From assembly GCA_024704765.1 (NCBI GenBank), contig JAKMXF010000015.1:34529-98528 (forward strand): a stretch of 64,000 nucleotides of DNA, written 5' to 3'. Under the pieces are notes generated by a model. It was not told the DNA's origin. It did no database searches and worked only from the letters and a program-made list of their open reading frames with translations. The position numbers were made by a program, and so were the translations under genes. Shown here piece after piece: positions 12,604-23,999 of the stretch. The number at the start of each line of letters is the position of its first letter. The stretch's first letter is position 1. The DNA comes from Oopsacas minuta. Taxonomy: Eukaryota > Porifera > Hexactinellida > Lyssacinosida > Leucopsacidae.

Positions 12604-14116
12604 ATGAAAAAATCTGACAAACAAGTTGCTAGAACCTTACCAGTCCTGATAGCATGCATTGCATCATCCCTGTCATCATTTGTTTGTGGATTCAGCCTAG
12701 GATATACATCTCCAATTGAGGAGGAGATTAAGAATATTGGAATCCTCGATGATGACACCTTTCCTGTTTTCAGTTCTTCTCTGTTCTTTGCAGCAATAAC
12801 TGGGGCGTTGTTAGGTTCATTAGTTACAGATTTGATAGGGTAAGAAGGCTCTCTTAATATTCTCTTCGGTACCAAACGCAATTGGTTGGTTATTGGTTAC
12901 ATGTGGATACGATTGGGTTGTAATGGTGATAGGTAGAGTTATAATAGGATTATCATTAGGTTTAATTATCCCAATTATCTCTATATATATTGCAGATTTA
13001 GCTCCAAAAGAACACAAGGGATTCTATGGTAGTATTTTTGAACATGCATTCATAATTGGTATTTTAATGAGTCACTTCATTGGGATATTTGTGTCATTCC
13101 GATGGCTTGCACTGGTTCCTGTAGTAGTGTTATTGTTTCAATCCCTGCTTCTCACATGGCAACCTTACTCTCCTTACTGGTTAGTATCCAGGGGGTTAGA
13201 GAAACGAGGCTTTCGTACCGTGAAGTATTTGAGAGGACCGAAGTACGATTTTCTGTCAGAGTTTGAGGAAATGAAGGATGTAGTCAAGGAAAATGCTACA
13301 TGGACATTCATGGATCGTGTTAAAAGTTTAATCTTCAATTTAGCCTATTTGAGGGCTATCATCATCATCTCGCTCATTATGGTCTTCGTGGAACTAACTG
13401 GGATATCAGTTGTAGCTTCATATTCGACGAGTTTATTGGAACATAGTATCTTGATTCATCCTAAAGTTGCGTCTATCCTACCTACAACTATTCAATGCAT
13501 TTCAGTCTTGATATTCACTTTTCTTGTTGATCGGATTGGTAGAAAGCCCCTATTGATAGTATCTGGAGCTGGTATTGCTCTCAGCCATGTGATTCTCTCC
13601 ATCAATTCATTTGGATTACAATTCTTCTGGCCACAGTGCACTCAATTCGAAACAACAACAAATTTCACTCACACTGTTTCTGGCAATCTAGGCGTGAGTG
13701 AAGATTTTTGCAATCATATAACCCTCATTCCATTGCTAGCTCTGGTGATCCTGAGGTTTATGTATGGACTGGGGTGGGGGCCTATACCGTTTGTATTGTT
13801 GGGAGAATCTCTTCCTTCTAAAGTTCGGTCTATATCCGCTTCTGTTGCTATTTGCGTGTTAACATTTTCAAATGCATTAACTCTCCTATTATTCCCATAT
13901 CTTGAGAGGTTAATTGGAGATTATTTTGTATTTTTGCTTTACGTTTTGGTGAATCTTACCTCTTGTGCTTTTATCCTCTTTTTCGTTCCTGAAACAAAAG
14001 GTCTAAATTTGACCCAAATTGAAGAGTTGTTTAAAGGGAAAGTGATTTTTCTTAGATGTAAAGTGCGAAACCCTTTTGTTAGAAGAGATGTATATGTGGT
14101 AAAGACAGATTGTTAA
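12604..14116 (+). CDS. SLC2A-family sugar transporter, intronless, one frameshift
   Basis: Major facilitator protein of about 503 residues once one base is removed. The first frame runs from ATG 12604 to GGG TAA at about 12840; skipping one base there continues as KKALLIFSSVPN and on to 14116. Family marks: GRVIIG in the first half, DRIGRKPLL at the middle loop, GWGPIPF in helix 10, PETKG at the C-terminus, and about 12 hydrophobic segments. It lacks introns, unlike the transporter at 30.8 kb. The helix-7 signature QQLSGIN of glucose transporters reads VELTGIS here, so the sugar site differs. The extra base lies in a GGG run. Error, allele or early pseudogene are all possible. Similarity is closest in style to the GLUT6/8 and trehalose-transporter class (inference). 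Confidence 0.85.
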
Positions 14117-16301
14117 TTTGTATTATTCTATTACTGTATTCATATGTTTTGTGACATAAATCTGTATTAAAATACTGCAATTGTAATCTTTTTGTTTGTT
14201 CTTTGGCGAGGAATGGTTTCAAGGTATGCTCTATTGAATTAGAATTTCTCAATCCTGAGATGTCGCATAACGTGGTTTTAGGGTTCATCATTCGACCCAT
14301 ATTGTTAGAATACATAGCTTTCTCCTTCTGTGTTCTGAATGCGGTATTGATCCAGCAAGTTTCAATTGGATCGGAGTAGATTTAGTGGTAACGCAATGTA
14401 TTTTGTAAAGTTGTCGGTTTTCATCTTAACTTGGTGAATAATGTAGTGTTTCAGTGATATAGTAGATCTGAAAAATTGGATTTGAGTAGTTTTGGGGTTG
14501 TTTCATGGCAGCCATTAATAGTTTTGATAGCCGATGATATACTGTTTAGAGGATAACTCGCGTCCTTAATTTGGTTAACCAACCACAGCCCTGAATACAA
14601 TAATTGAAATATTGAAATATTCGTAGAAACTCGCTTCGGCTATTCCGGCAATATGATATCTCTTACCAAATTGATGTAATCATGAATACGCCAATTGCCT
14701 ATTTATAGTAATTTTTACTTATTATACTAATATTCTGAACTTTGAATTTATTATGGGTTTCTGTTCAATTTGTCGCATTAATGTTACGATACATTAGACA
14801 TAATATTTTACTTTAAATCAGTTTTCCATAGGTTTGTATGGATTATTTATCAATAAATGTGTCCATAGCTTTAGTACAGTACATGTTGATCCCTTTTACG
14901 ATTTTGCTTTAATCAATTTTGTCCCGAAATATATTTGATAGTAAAAGGAGTAGTCAATAATCTTCTGTGTTAACAGTTCAAAACATAAAATATCACGTTT
15001 GAAACATGTTATAGAGATTTAAATACAAGTTGTAATGTACAATAGTTGGGCAATGATACGTAGTACTTGTTTGGTATTTAATAAGTTTCCTACTTACATT
15101 ACCTCTAAAATTGTTGGAAATTTTCAATAAGTGGTGAAGATTTAAATTTGCTCACAATTTTGTATGTTTGCTCAGCAAGTGTAATGCATAGGATTAGTTA
15201 TATTTTAGATAAAAAGTGTAAACTTGATAAGAAACTAAAACATGTGATCTTACATGTTTTTGGTTAACGAGCAAAAATATTCACTAAGTTGATAATCTAT
15301 TTGAATGATTATGTTTCATTTTATGTTTTGAAATACAAGCCAATTTTTCCAAAAAAATTAATTGAATTAGAAGAGTGTTATAGGAGAATACATTATTGGT
15401 AATGACATTCCAGAAGAGCTTTAAGTTGATATAACAGTAAATGAAAATGCGGTTACGTATTAAGAAAAGGCCCCTTTTGGCAAAAATTACAAGTAAATAT
15501 AAAGTTAAAGGACAAAAGTATTCGACCACTTACCGTATATAATACTAACTATATCAAACTATAATCTAATTACTCTGATGTATAAAATAATTATTAGTTA
15601 TAAAGCAGAGAATAAGCATAGACAAGATAGATTCATTTATGTAGATTGACGGATATCGATATTTTAAGAATATCTTAGTTACATTGGCGAATAAGAATAT
15701 AACAAAATATTAGCAATTCTGAAATGGTCGAATACTTTTGTCCTTTAATAATATATTTATAGCGTAAATATAAAATTATATATTCTTGAGTGGCTGATAC
15801 ATCTTCTATGTAGATATTAGAAAAAGTATCTTTGGATTTGATTTCTAATTTTACATTCGTCATCAGTCTTGAGATTTAAATGAGTTAAATTACCAATGAA
15901 AAACCTTTACCTTTGCATAATTGTTAATTTGTTTATTAAATATTTTACTCACTGAATTATGATCTAATAAACATCCAATATCATATCGTTTACTATTGTA
16001 TAGGTGGTTAGTATATCTTGGTTTAATTAATTACCTTCTTTGTGATATGTATCTTGAATTGGAGTGATAGGCCCTGAACTAATCTCGATACCACCAATGA
16101 TGAGGAAAAGGGAGACAATACAAGCAAGAAACTAAACAGTAAGGATGTAGCCGAAGAAGCGAAGAACGAATCAGAAGAAGAACAGGAATTATTTGGTTTA
16201 CTGAAAGAGTGCAATCCAATGCGAGCACGCCATAAATCAATAGAAATCATGTATATAAATAAGAGTAGAAATTGAAGTTGATAAAAACGTCTCTTTACCA
16301 T
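14117..16301. other. Intergenic, no gene seen
   Basis: Long AT-rich stretch. Open frames of 60-90 codons on the minus strand near 15.3, 15.7 and 16.0-16.3 kb show low-complexity, hydrophobic translations without recognisable motifs, so I do not call them. Confidence 0.5.
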
Positions 16302-16590
16302 TTACAGTTGTGGGACAGACCCAGTCGGACAATTCCTGGCCAAGCCCCACCCTTTGGGACCTATTCGATAAAATGTACATAACCATCGAATGATTAAATT
16401 GGGGAGGTCAAAGTTTTTACATTTCGTGATGAATATTGTGTGGGTCACATGATCGAAAGCCTTCCGGTAGTTCAATAGGTGTGAGGCCTTCTTCTGCATT
16501 AAGGAGACAGGTGTGGATCATATCAACGAGTGCATGTGTGGTAGATTCATGGAATTTAGCCTTGAATTATGGAATATTTTTGATAAGATT
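16302..16590 (-). pseudogene. Non-LTR retrotransposon reverse transcriptase fragment
   Basis: Two minus-strand frames give the typical finger-palm stretch: FHESTTHALVDMIHTCLLN, then after one shift LLNYRKAFDHVTHT and LIIRWLCTFY, then GSVPQ. YRKAFD with the first catalytic Asp, and the following I-x-W-L pattern, are diagnostic of jockey/CR1-like reverse transcriptases. The second catalytic motif (xADD) and the rest are missing. Confidence 0.7.
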
Positions 16591-18032
16591 AATGGTTTCT
16601 AATCAAGGTTGAAACTACTTTAACTTAATAATGGTCAACAGAAAATCTGTTCAACCAAATAATCACTTTTATAGAATCCAATACACATATAAAAACCATA
16701 AAAATATTTGTTTGTGTCCAGATCACTTCACGTGAGAACTTGTAATTACAGATATATTTCTACCATGATGCATAGCCAAATTATTTGGATCCAATACGAA
16801 AATCTCCTATTCACCAAATTTTATTGGTGAATCCGAATATTCGAGAATAATTGTTCCAATATTTTATCCCGGGTTTCAATCCTGGTAATTACTCTCGTGG
16901 TTCATTCCCGGCGGTGAAATGGACCGCCATCCCGATGTTCTAGGATTGTAAGTCCTAATTGTAAGGATTATCAGTTTGAATATTCCCAATCAGGGTGCTT
17001 ATATTCATTCTTCATCAAATTAGTTATTTGGCCAGTTTACATGCAAACGAACATTATTTATATTATGAATTAGCTAATCATAAATCTTCTATTTGTTGTA
17101 TTAGTGACTCTCTTCTTACTGTAGTCGGCCCTATAGTTTGAATTAGTGTTAGCTTGGTCCTGGATGTCGTCAGGGTGTTTTATGCACAATTTGAGTTTTT
17201 GCAATGGGAGTTCATTAGTTTTACTTTTTCGCTTTCCAGCAAGAAGTAGTCACCACTTTTTGTATTAATGTTTAATTCGTTTTCATGCAACCTGTTTGCA
17301 AACAATTCAGTATAATTTGTTGAGTGTAATCTGAATTTTTCATTGGAAGTAGTTTCCTATTTGTGTTTATATTACAGATCTTCACAGTAAGTTTACATTA
17401 TACACAATTTTAAACCCTTACTATAATAGCTGCATTTTGATAAACACGTAAATGATGGAGAATATTCTTACATTCAATGTGTGATTATGTTAAAACACTA
17501 ATTGACAAATAATGAATTTCAAAGAACCAAATATCACAAAAATGTATTGATGAAGTGTTAGTAGAATTAAAGTGAAAATGATAATGCAGATAAAGAAAAA
17601 TTTTGCCTACCGAAGATATTCATTTGTTTCTAGCTTAGCATTAAGTGTTGAGGTTAATAAACGCATCCATTCTGGCCATTACTTCACGACAAGGCAATCA
17701 AGTTTTTAACAAAATTTTGATATTACAATGTTGCGAATTTGTCAAAATTTCAATTATGATTAACTAAGAGTTGGAAATTCGGATTTAGACAATTATGAAG
17801 AATGAATATTCAAGAACTTGAAAATTGTTGGAATACTATGACTATGAGGACAATTCAAGAGGACTTTACAATTCTTTTTGTTTGTTACAATGTGATTGTC
17901 CAAAATGACAAATAGCAAAAAATGATGACAAAAATGTATAGGCAGCAATAGAAGAGGACTGTCTTTGAAAAATCGGACATATGATAATGCTGCGTGCTCT
18001 AGTGGGACATAAATAGTATATACAAGTAGTTA
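16591..18032. other. Intergenic, no gene seen
   Basis: AT-rich. A short GC-rich patch at about 16,865-16,950 has small hairpins (GCGGTGAAATGGACCGC) and a GGTTTCAATCC word, but does not fold into a tRNA. Nothing else is supported. Confidence 0.45.
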
Positions 18033-19313
18033 TTACAGATATGAGAATGCTTGTAGTTTGTTATGATCTTTATGGTCTACTGCTACAATAGTGAATACAT
18101 CATCTACTGCTATTCCACCTAGATAAGCGAAATCTCCTGGAGCTGGTCCGCTCTTACCGAATTTAGTAATCAGTTTCCCTTCATTAGAGAATATCTTGAC
18201 TTGAGAACAACCTCTATCTGCTAGTATTATATTTAGTTGTTGATCCATACAGAAGTACCAAACCTCTTCAACATATCTTTGTGTATAATACATCTAGTCA
18301 GTCTGCCTTGTTTAGAGAAAGCTTGTATAGGATAATCTGAGTTAATAAAACAAACGTATATTTCATCTTGTTAGTGATATATCTCTGATAAGAGTGTTAT
18401 CTTGCTTGAATTGAGTGATTAGAGATATTCTCTTTTCTTCATTCATCTCAGAGGTTAGGACTGTTAACTTCATATTCCTATATTCACCCACATAGATATG
18501 TGTATTGTCATTACAGATACATGATAGTTGATACTCGTAACATTTATGAGATTCCATCTTGATGGTAGATTTGTTGAATTTAACTATTCTCTTATCGCAC
18601 TGTACAAATATAGAGTCATGTAGAATGAGGATATTCTCTGGATAAGCCATTACTTCATCTTTGAAGTTAACCCATTCTCCATTTCTAGAGAATATCTGTA
18701 CTCTGTGTGTCGAATAATCTGCCACATAAATCTCATCATTAATAGAATCAATAGCTATACCACATGGATTATATAGTTGATTATCTTGATTGCCTCTGTC
18801 ACAAGAACTCCATTTCAGTTGAATAGGAGTGTTTTCTTCAAACTTTACAATTCTCTGATCACAACTAAACAGTGTATTGATACTCTCTCTCAACTCTCTC
18901 ACTTTACAATTCACTTTGATAAAAGGGATATCTATATTCATTTCTCTTTTCACTGACTCTATTGCTTCAGGTATCTTGTCAAGAGGATTGGGTAGAGATG
19001 GGTCTAAGTCTTGGAAGAGTTTTTCCAGTTCACTTTTACGTTTGTTTATCTCTTCTATCTGTTTATTGATTTCATTTCTTCTCTTGTTCATCCTTTGATT
19101 AGCTTCATCCCAGATACCTTCCAATTCCCTGATAATCAGCTGAGTCTTGTCTTCAATTAGCTCTTTCATTTCTTCACTGACTCTCCTCACGAGTGACTTC
19201 TTGCTATCAATCACTTCTCTCAGTGTATTCATTCTGTCCTGTAGCTTGTTAGGGACTGGCATCAAGCTATCAGGTTCACAGACAGGATTCTCGTTGAATG
19301 GTGCAGTAGCCAT
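18033..19313 (-). pseudogene. Coiled-coil/NHL-repeat protein (TRIM-like without RING), copy 1, two frameshifts
   Basis: ATG at 19313. Residues about 20-110 form a charged coiled coil (long Glu/Lys/Arg heptads), and from about 170 NHL-type propeller repeats appear (NPCGIAIDSINDEIYVADYS, HRVQIFSRNGEW). The first frame ends at 18363. Coding similarity continues in a second frame (EIYVCFINSDYPIQAF) and, after another shift near 18,270, in a third (VWYFCMDQQLNIILADRG... to 18033). NHL propellers in coiled-coil proteins bind protein or RNA. No RING or B-box is present. Its first about 85 codons differ from the copy at 63,746 by three residues. A hAT element lies 122 bases upstream of the ATG. Likely a recently inactivated paralogue, unless the indels are assembly errors. 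Confidence 0.8.
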
Positions 19314-19435
19314 TTCTTAGTTCTGTTTACTAAGCAATTAGTATAGAACTGATAATATATTTAGAGTGGATTATACCGTTCTCACTCGCTTATGCATATT
19401 GAATATCTAATTACTAAATGCACCATGCACTAGTG

Positions 19436-21756
19436 CAGTGTTTCCCAACCTTTACCAATTTAACGCCCCCTTATAGACTTAATATTTACAGAACGCCCCC
19501 TATTTAATACTTTATTGAATCAGTTTTTAATTACTGACTATATAGGAATATTAAAGATAGACTGATAGAGTATCTAGGGACTAATCCCAAGTATCATTAT
19601 ACGTTGGAACATGTGATCCTTGACTTTGGTGGCTCTTTGCTAGTTTGACTACATCCGGTTCTAACTGCGTCAGAAAGAGTCTCAAGTTGCCTCTTGTTGC
19701 TATTTCCAGTCGATTTCTTTGTTTTGTGAGCAGATTAACTACTGTGCTGAATCCCTTTTCGGCAAGATATGATGATGGAAATGCAACAAACATTAATTTT
19801 ACAGTTTGAAAATATGGGGATTAGCGTTCAGAGACTTCCTTCTTCATCCAGAATGCACTATATCCACATTGGGTGAATATGGCATTGCATTTGATATCAT
19901 TCTGCAAATCGATGAATTCTTCTTGAAATTGTGATCCAAAGTTTCTATATTTGTTCTAAATGGATTTATCACAAAATTAGAGATAACCGGTTAAATCTTT
20001 GAATCGAATCAACAAATCTTCGCTAAGGGAATCAACATGTGAACAGTAAATATGAATGTTGTCATCTCTAATGATGTTATTATTTACCATATTCAGTTCA
20101 CTTAAACAAGGTAACTGCCCAAATTCACGACGCGCAATATTCTGTCGGAACAAGGTTAGTTTACTTAAGAATGATAGAACAACGCCCTTCGCTTGAATAA
20201 GAGTAGTATTATTTCCTTGTAGCTGCTTATTCACTATATTCAGTTTCTCGAATATGTCAGCTAAGTAAGCCACATCAGTCCTTATCATTTTAACCTTTTC
20301 TGCCAGAGTTGAATCGTATTCTTCTAGGAACTCGACTATAGAATCAAACAGTTGATGGAATCGTTTCAAACAATTACCTTTAGAAAGCCACCTAACTTCA
20401 GTATGGAGAGGGAGGCGTTTGTAATCTTCATCATTGTTTTCACAAAGTTGCTGAAAGATGCGATCATTCAGTGAGTTATTTTTTATTTTGTTCGTAGCAG
20501 TAATCACGATTTGCAAAGACTGGTGAAGATTAGGTGTTAGGTGCTTGGCGATCAAATTTGACGATGTATGAAACAATCAATAGAGAAAACCTTCGGCACA
20601 GCTCGTTTCAGATGAGTTATGAAACCACGATGACGTCCAATCATTGAAGGTGCTCCATCAGTAGCACACGCAATAATATTTCCCATTGGTATGTTCTTCT
20701 CTTCACAAAATTGCTTTACCACCATAAATATTGTCTCACCTTTAGTATCTGTTTCTAGTGGCTTGGAGAAGAGCATTTCTTCTTTTGATACACCATTGTG
20801 AATATATCGTACATATGTCATAAGTAAGTCTTTATTGTCACGTAAGGTTGACTCATCAAGCTGCAAAGCGAATTCCGTTGTTTGTAAAACTTTACACAAC
20901 TGTTGTTCAACATCTATAGCCAATTCTTCAATCCTCCTCGAAACTGAGTTATTACTTAAGGGAATTGATCTAACTACACTAGACGCATCTTGATGCATGA
21001 CAGTAGATATAACCTCTCTTATAGCTGGAAGGATGATTTTTTCACCTATTGTATGAGGCTTTCCACATTTGGCGATTAAAAGAGATATATTGTAAGAAGC
21101 AACAAGACCATCGTCATTTTAGTAGTAATTTTGTTAATCATTCCATCTATGGAACTATGATTTGCAAACTGCTTGCTTAAAGTCTGGAAATATTTGAGAT
21201 CCTTGTCTTTCTTATCAGGGTGTTTCTTCGTCAAATGGCCGCACATACGTGAAGGTTTCATGCCCTCATTAGAGAACACTTGATTGCAAAGTAAACAAAA
21301 GGGTAATTGTTGATTAGTAGGTGAAGCGATGAAACCAAATTTCAGATAATCTATGGAGTATTGACGGCATTTTTTCTTGGGATTTTCAGCCATGATTGGA
21401 TATGCAAGAAAAATCGTGTCTACTATTGAGGTAATTAATGAAATAACATGGTATGATCACTTTTTATAACTTCTTTGTTAAGAAGCCGTCTGAACTGTTA
21501 ATTCAAAACAAAGAAACAATACCATTGAAAGCATTGATTGATTGTAAATGGTGAATACTTAGCTCTTCCTGTGGGCCCAACGTGTTAGAATTGTCATTAT
21601 GGGTAAACTGCACGAAATATTAATGATACAATAGTATTTCGCAAAATTTACAGATGCTAGAATAAATCTTCATCCAACGGCTCATTATCTTGTCAACGCC
21701 CCCTTCCTCCATAGCGCCCCGTGAGGCAAAGCAAACGCCCCCGTTGGGAACCACTG
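19436..21756 (-). mobile_element. hAT transposon (BED-finger type) with 8-bp target duplication
   Basis: Ends CAGTGTTTCCCAACC and GTTGGGAACCACTG are inverted terminal repeats, followed inside by AACGCCCCC/GGGGGCG words. CACTAGTG flanks both sides (19428-19435 and 21757-21764). The duplicated paralogous locus at 63,624-63,631 has a single CACTAGTG with no insert, so the exact insertion is proven by an empty site. The 2321-bp element carries a degraded transposase on the minus strand. Confidence 0.95.
19581..21393 (-). pseudogene. hAT transposase, ZBED5/FAM200-like, frameshifted
   Basis: From 21393 the protein starts with a BED-type finger (FCLLCNQVF...HLTKKHPDKKDK). It continues after a shift near 21,075 with the RNase-H-like catalytic region (QLDESTL; CATDGAPSMIGRHRG), then after a shift near 20,575 with KHLTPNLHQSLQ, LPLHTEVRWLSKGNCLKRF and FEKLNIVNKQLQG. 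It ends with part of the C-terminal dimerisation segment (YLAEKGFSTVVNLLTKQRNRL) at 19793-19581. At least three breaks make it non-functional as read. The family is widely domesticated in animals, but this copy lies in an intact element, not a host gene. Confidence 0.88.
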
Positions 21757-21764
21757 CACTAGTG

Positions 21765-23999
21765 GCTACATAATTATACACACTATGGAAGTACGACATT
21801 TGTGTACAGATTTTTGTGTAAATCCTTAGAAATCAGTCTAAGGTTTCAGCTCCCTTTAACTCGGCGAACTGAACACCAGTAGAATCTTTCATTTGCGATA
21901 ATAAATTGAATTTCTCTTCTTGCACACATATACAGTTAACACCCGTTATCTCGAAACCTCCGAGGAAATCAAATTCTGTTCGAGATAACTAATGTTCTGT
22001 TAAGAAAATTCCAAATCTACTCATGTTTCCAGGGAATTTCAAATTCATATTTACATTTGATTCTATTAATTAAAAGGGTTTGTGTAACGGGCGTTCATCG
22101 TTCCGAACGATGAGCACCTATAAGTATTGAAATACCCTATACAACATCTAAAGCTCGCTTTTCAAAAATCCTAAAACCTAAACAAAGAAAATAATTGTAC
22201 TACAGTCAACATCCGCTATCTCGAATGCCCGTTAACTCGAACATACGTTATCTCCAACAGAAATTGATTTCCTCTGAGGGTTCGAGATAACTGATGTTAA
22301 CTGTATACAGTGGAGTCTTCAAAACGGAAACTCCGAGAAGCGGACAATCCCTCTACAACTGCAACGGAATGAATTAGCAATCATACATGTAATACTTTAG
22401 CAATCTCCGAGGAGCGGACAACTCCCTATTACGGACATGGATTAAACATCATAGAGCATGATAGATTCATTTTCAGACAGATTCGGCACTATTTTCTAAG
22501 AAAAATTTTAGGTTGAACTTGGTAAAAGTTCACTTTCACGAAATGTAGGATTGCTAAGGGATGGTTCTAACTTATCAGGATTTTTGCCCTAGGAGATATC
22601 TCAATATTATAAAAAGTTCGGTGGTTCCTATCACTTCACTCTGAGTTACCTCTCCATATTTGGTGAGGTAATCTTAATTATCGTGATTCCTCAGAATATA
22701 TTCATATTTTCTTGTACTAAGACGCTTAGAATTTTCCGTCCCATGTGTAACTGAAAGTATTAATCAAATTTGTAAGGACTGTCGACTCTCCAATTCGAGC
22801 CATCAAACTAGGGGCATTGCTATCTCTAAAATTATTCAGTATTTTCTTAATAAATGTATACTGTTGGATAGGAAGTTGTATATGAGGAATCTATTGCACA
22901 TAGCGACATATTTCGAAAATTTCTTGTATTTGAATTTTACGGTTATCACATCTTTTCATACGTATATCCATTGACGTATCTGGGAGAGGGCGAGGGGGAT
23001 AAATATATCCCTATCGTATCAAAATGGTACACTTTCGGCCGACTAAATGTATTAGTAGGTATTAAACAATACACACAATACATAACATTTTCAGGACGAA
23101 ATGAAGTCACCAGATTGCTTTTAGAGAATTTTATCACCAAAAATTCCCTGTTTGGAAGTTCTGTAGAGTCTATTATTATTGCATATCCGATTACAAAATT
23201 TTACCATGTGATTTCAGGTTGTTTCATTCAAAATATCAAAAGTTTGTTATGATAAAGTTCGCGCGTTTCAGAGTTACAGTAGTGACCATGGATGACATAT
23301 TGTGCCAATGTTCACCAATAATTGACTCCATTCAACGTTATGGTCAAATCATCTTGCACACATAAAGTATATCCCCAACTTCCCATACCCTGATAATACT
23401 TTATATCTCCAAACTATCTCACTATTCTATCGTGGAACTTACGATTTAGTATTAGTATTCTATGAAAAGACCAAGGATTCTCTAGTCAGTATAGGCCCAA
23501 AAGTCTTGAGAGTTGAGAACCATGCTAATGACTACGCAAAGTTTTCAGTTTTGATAATTATCAAAAGCAATCATGTAATACGCATATAAAGCAAAAAACT
23601 ACATATCAGTATCTGATAATTATACAGAATAGTCTTGCATCGATGTTCATCTCTCATGCACCAGTAGATGTATTTCACTCAGCAAATCATTGCATTAACT
23701 ATCTCAGTGAAATATTAGAAAGTATGAAACATATTTCCCTACTATCAGCATACAAGAAATTACTAATTGATTACAAGGTGTCTCCTTGTGAATTCTACTC
23801 GTGCTCAGAGTCAGCTATATTAGTTTTTTACAAGTAAACTAACACTATACTCATTGTATATACGTATATACCGAATAAGCTATAAAATCTATGTTCTTAA
23901 TTGGTAGCTAAAGATTTTGTATAATTGAATAGTTAGATACATTTTGAAATAAGAGGTATATACATAGTCACAAATAATTATTTCTTACTTGTATTCGCC
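21765..23999. other. Intergenic with small TA-flanked elements
   Basis: Contains the flank shared with 63.45-63.62 kb (to 21937), two related short elements (21,933-22,000 and 22,203-22,303), and a further CAGTGGAGTCTTC-type fragment at about 22,308-22,440. The rest, 22.5-24.0 kb, is AT-rich without recognisable genes and should hold the promoter of the LRR-EGF gene. Confidence 0.5.
22203..22303. mobile_element. Pogo/Tigger-like MITE, 101 bp, TA-flanked
   Basis: Begins CAGTCAACATCCGC and ends GATGTTAACTG, bounded by TA at 22,201-22,202 and 22,304-22,305. Internal ATCTCGAA/TTCGAGAT words pair. A sister copy starts at 21,933 and a fragment lies at 429. It has no coding capacity. Confidence 0.7.

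Larger units (their letters stand above)
19059..21937. repeat. Inverted segmental duplication, arm 1 (split by hAT)
   Basis: The reverse complement of 19059-19435 followed by 21765-21937 matches 63451-64000 nearly base for base over the NHL gene start and its upstream flank. Arm 2 runs off the window end. The outer boundary at 21937 falls at the first bases of a small TA-flanked element. The hAT element 19436-21756 is present only in this arm. Confidence 0.85.

Noticed and set aside
16023-16301. 92-codon minus-strand frame next to the reverse-transcriptase scrap
   Set aside because: Ser/Phe/Leu-rich low-complexity translation without reverse-transcriptase motifs; an acidic/basic complementary strand explains the open frame.
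16865-16950. tRNA-like patch (GGTTTCAATCC and small stems)
   Set aside because: No acceptor stem or anticodon arm with correct spacing can be drawn.
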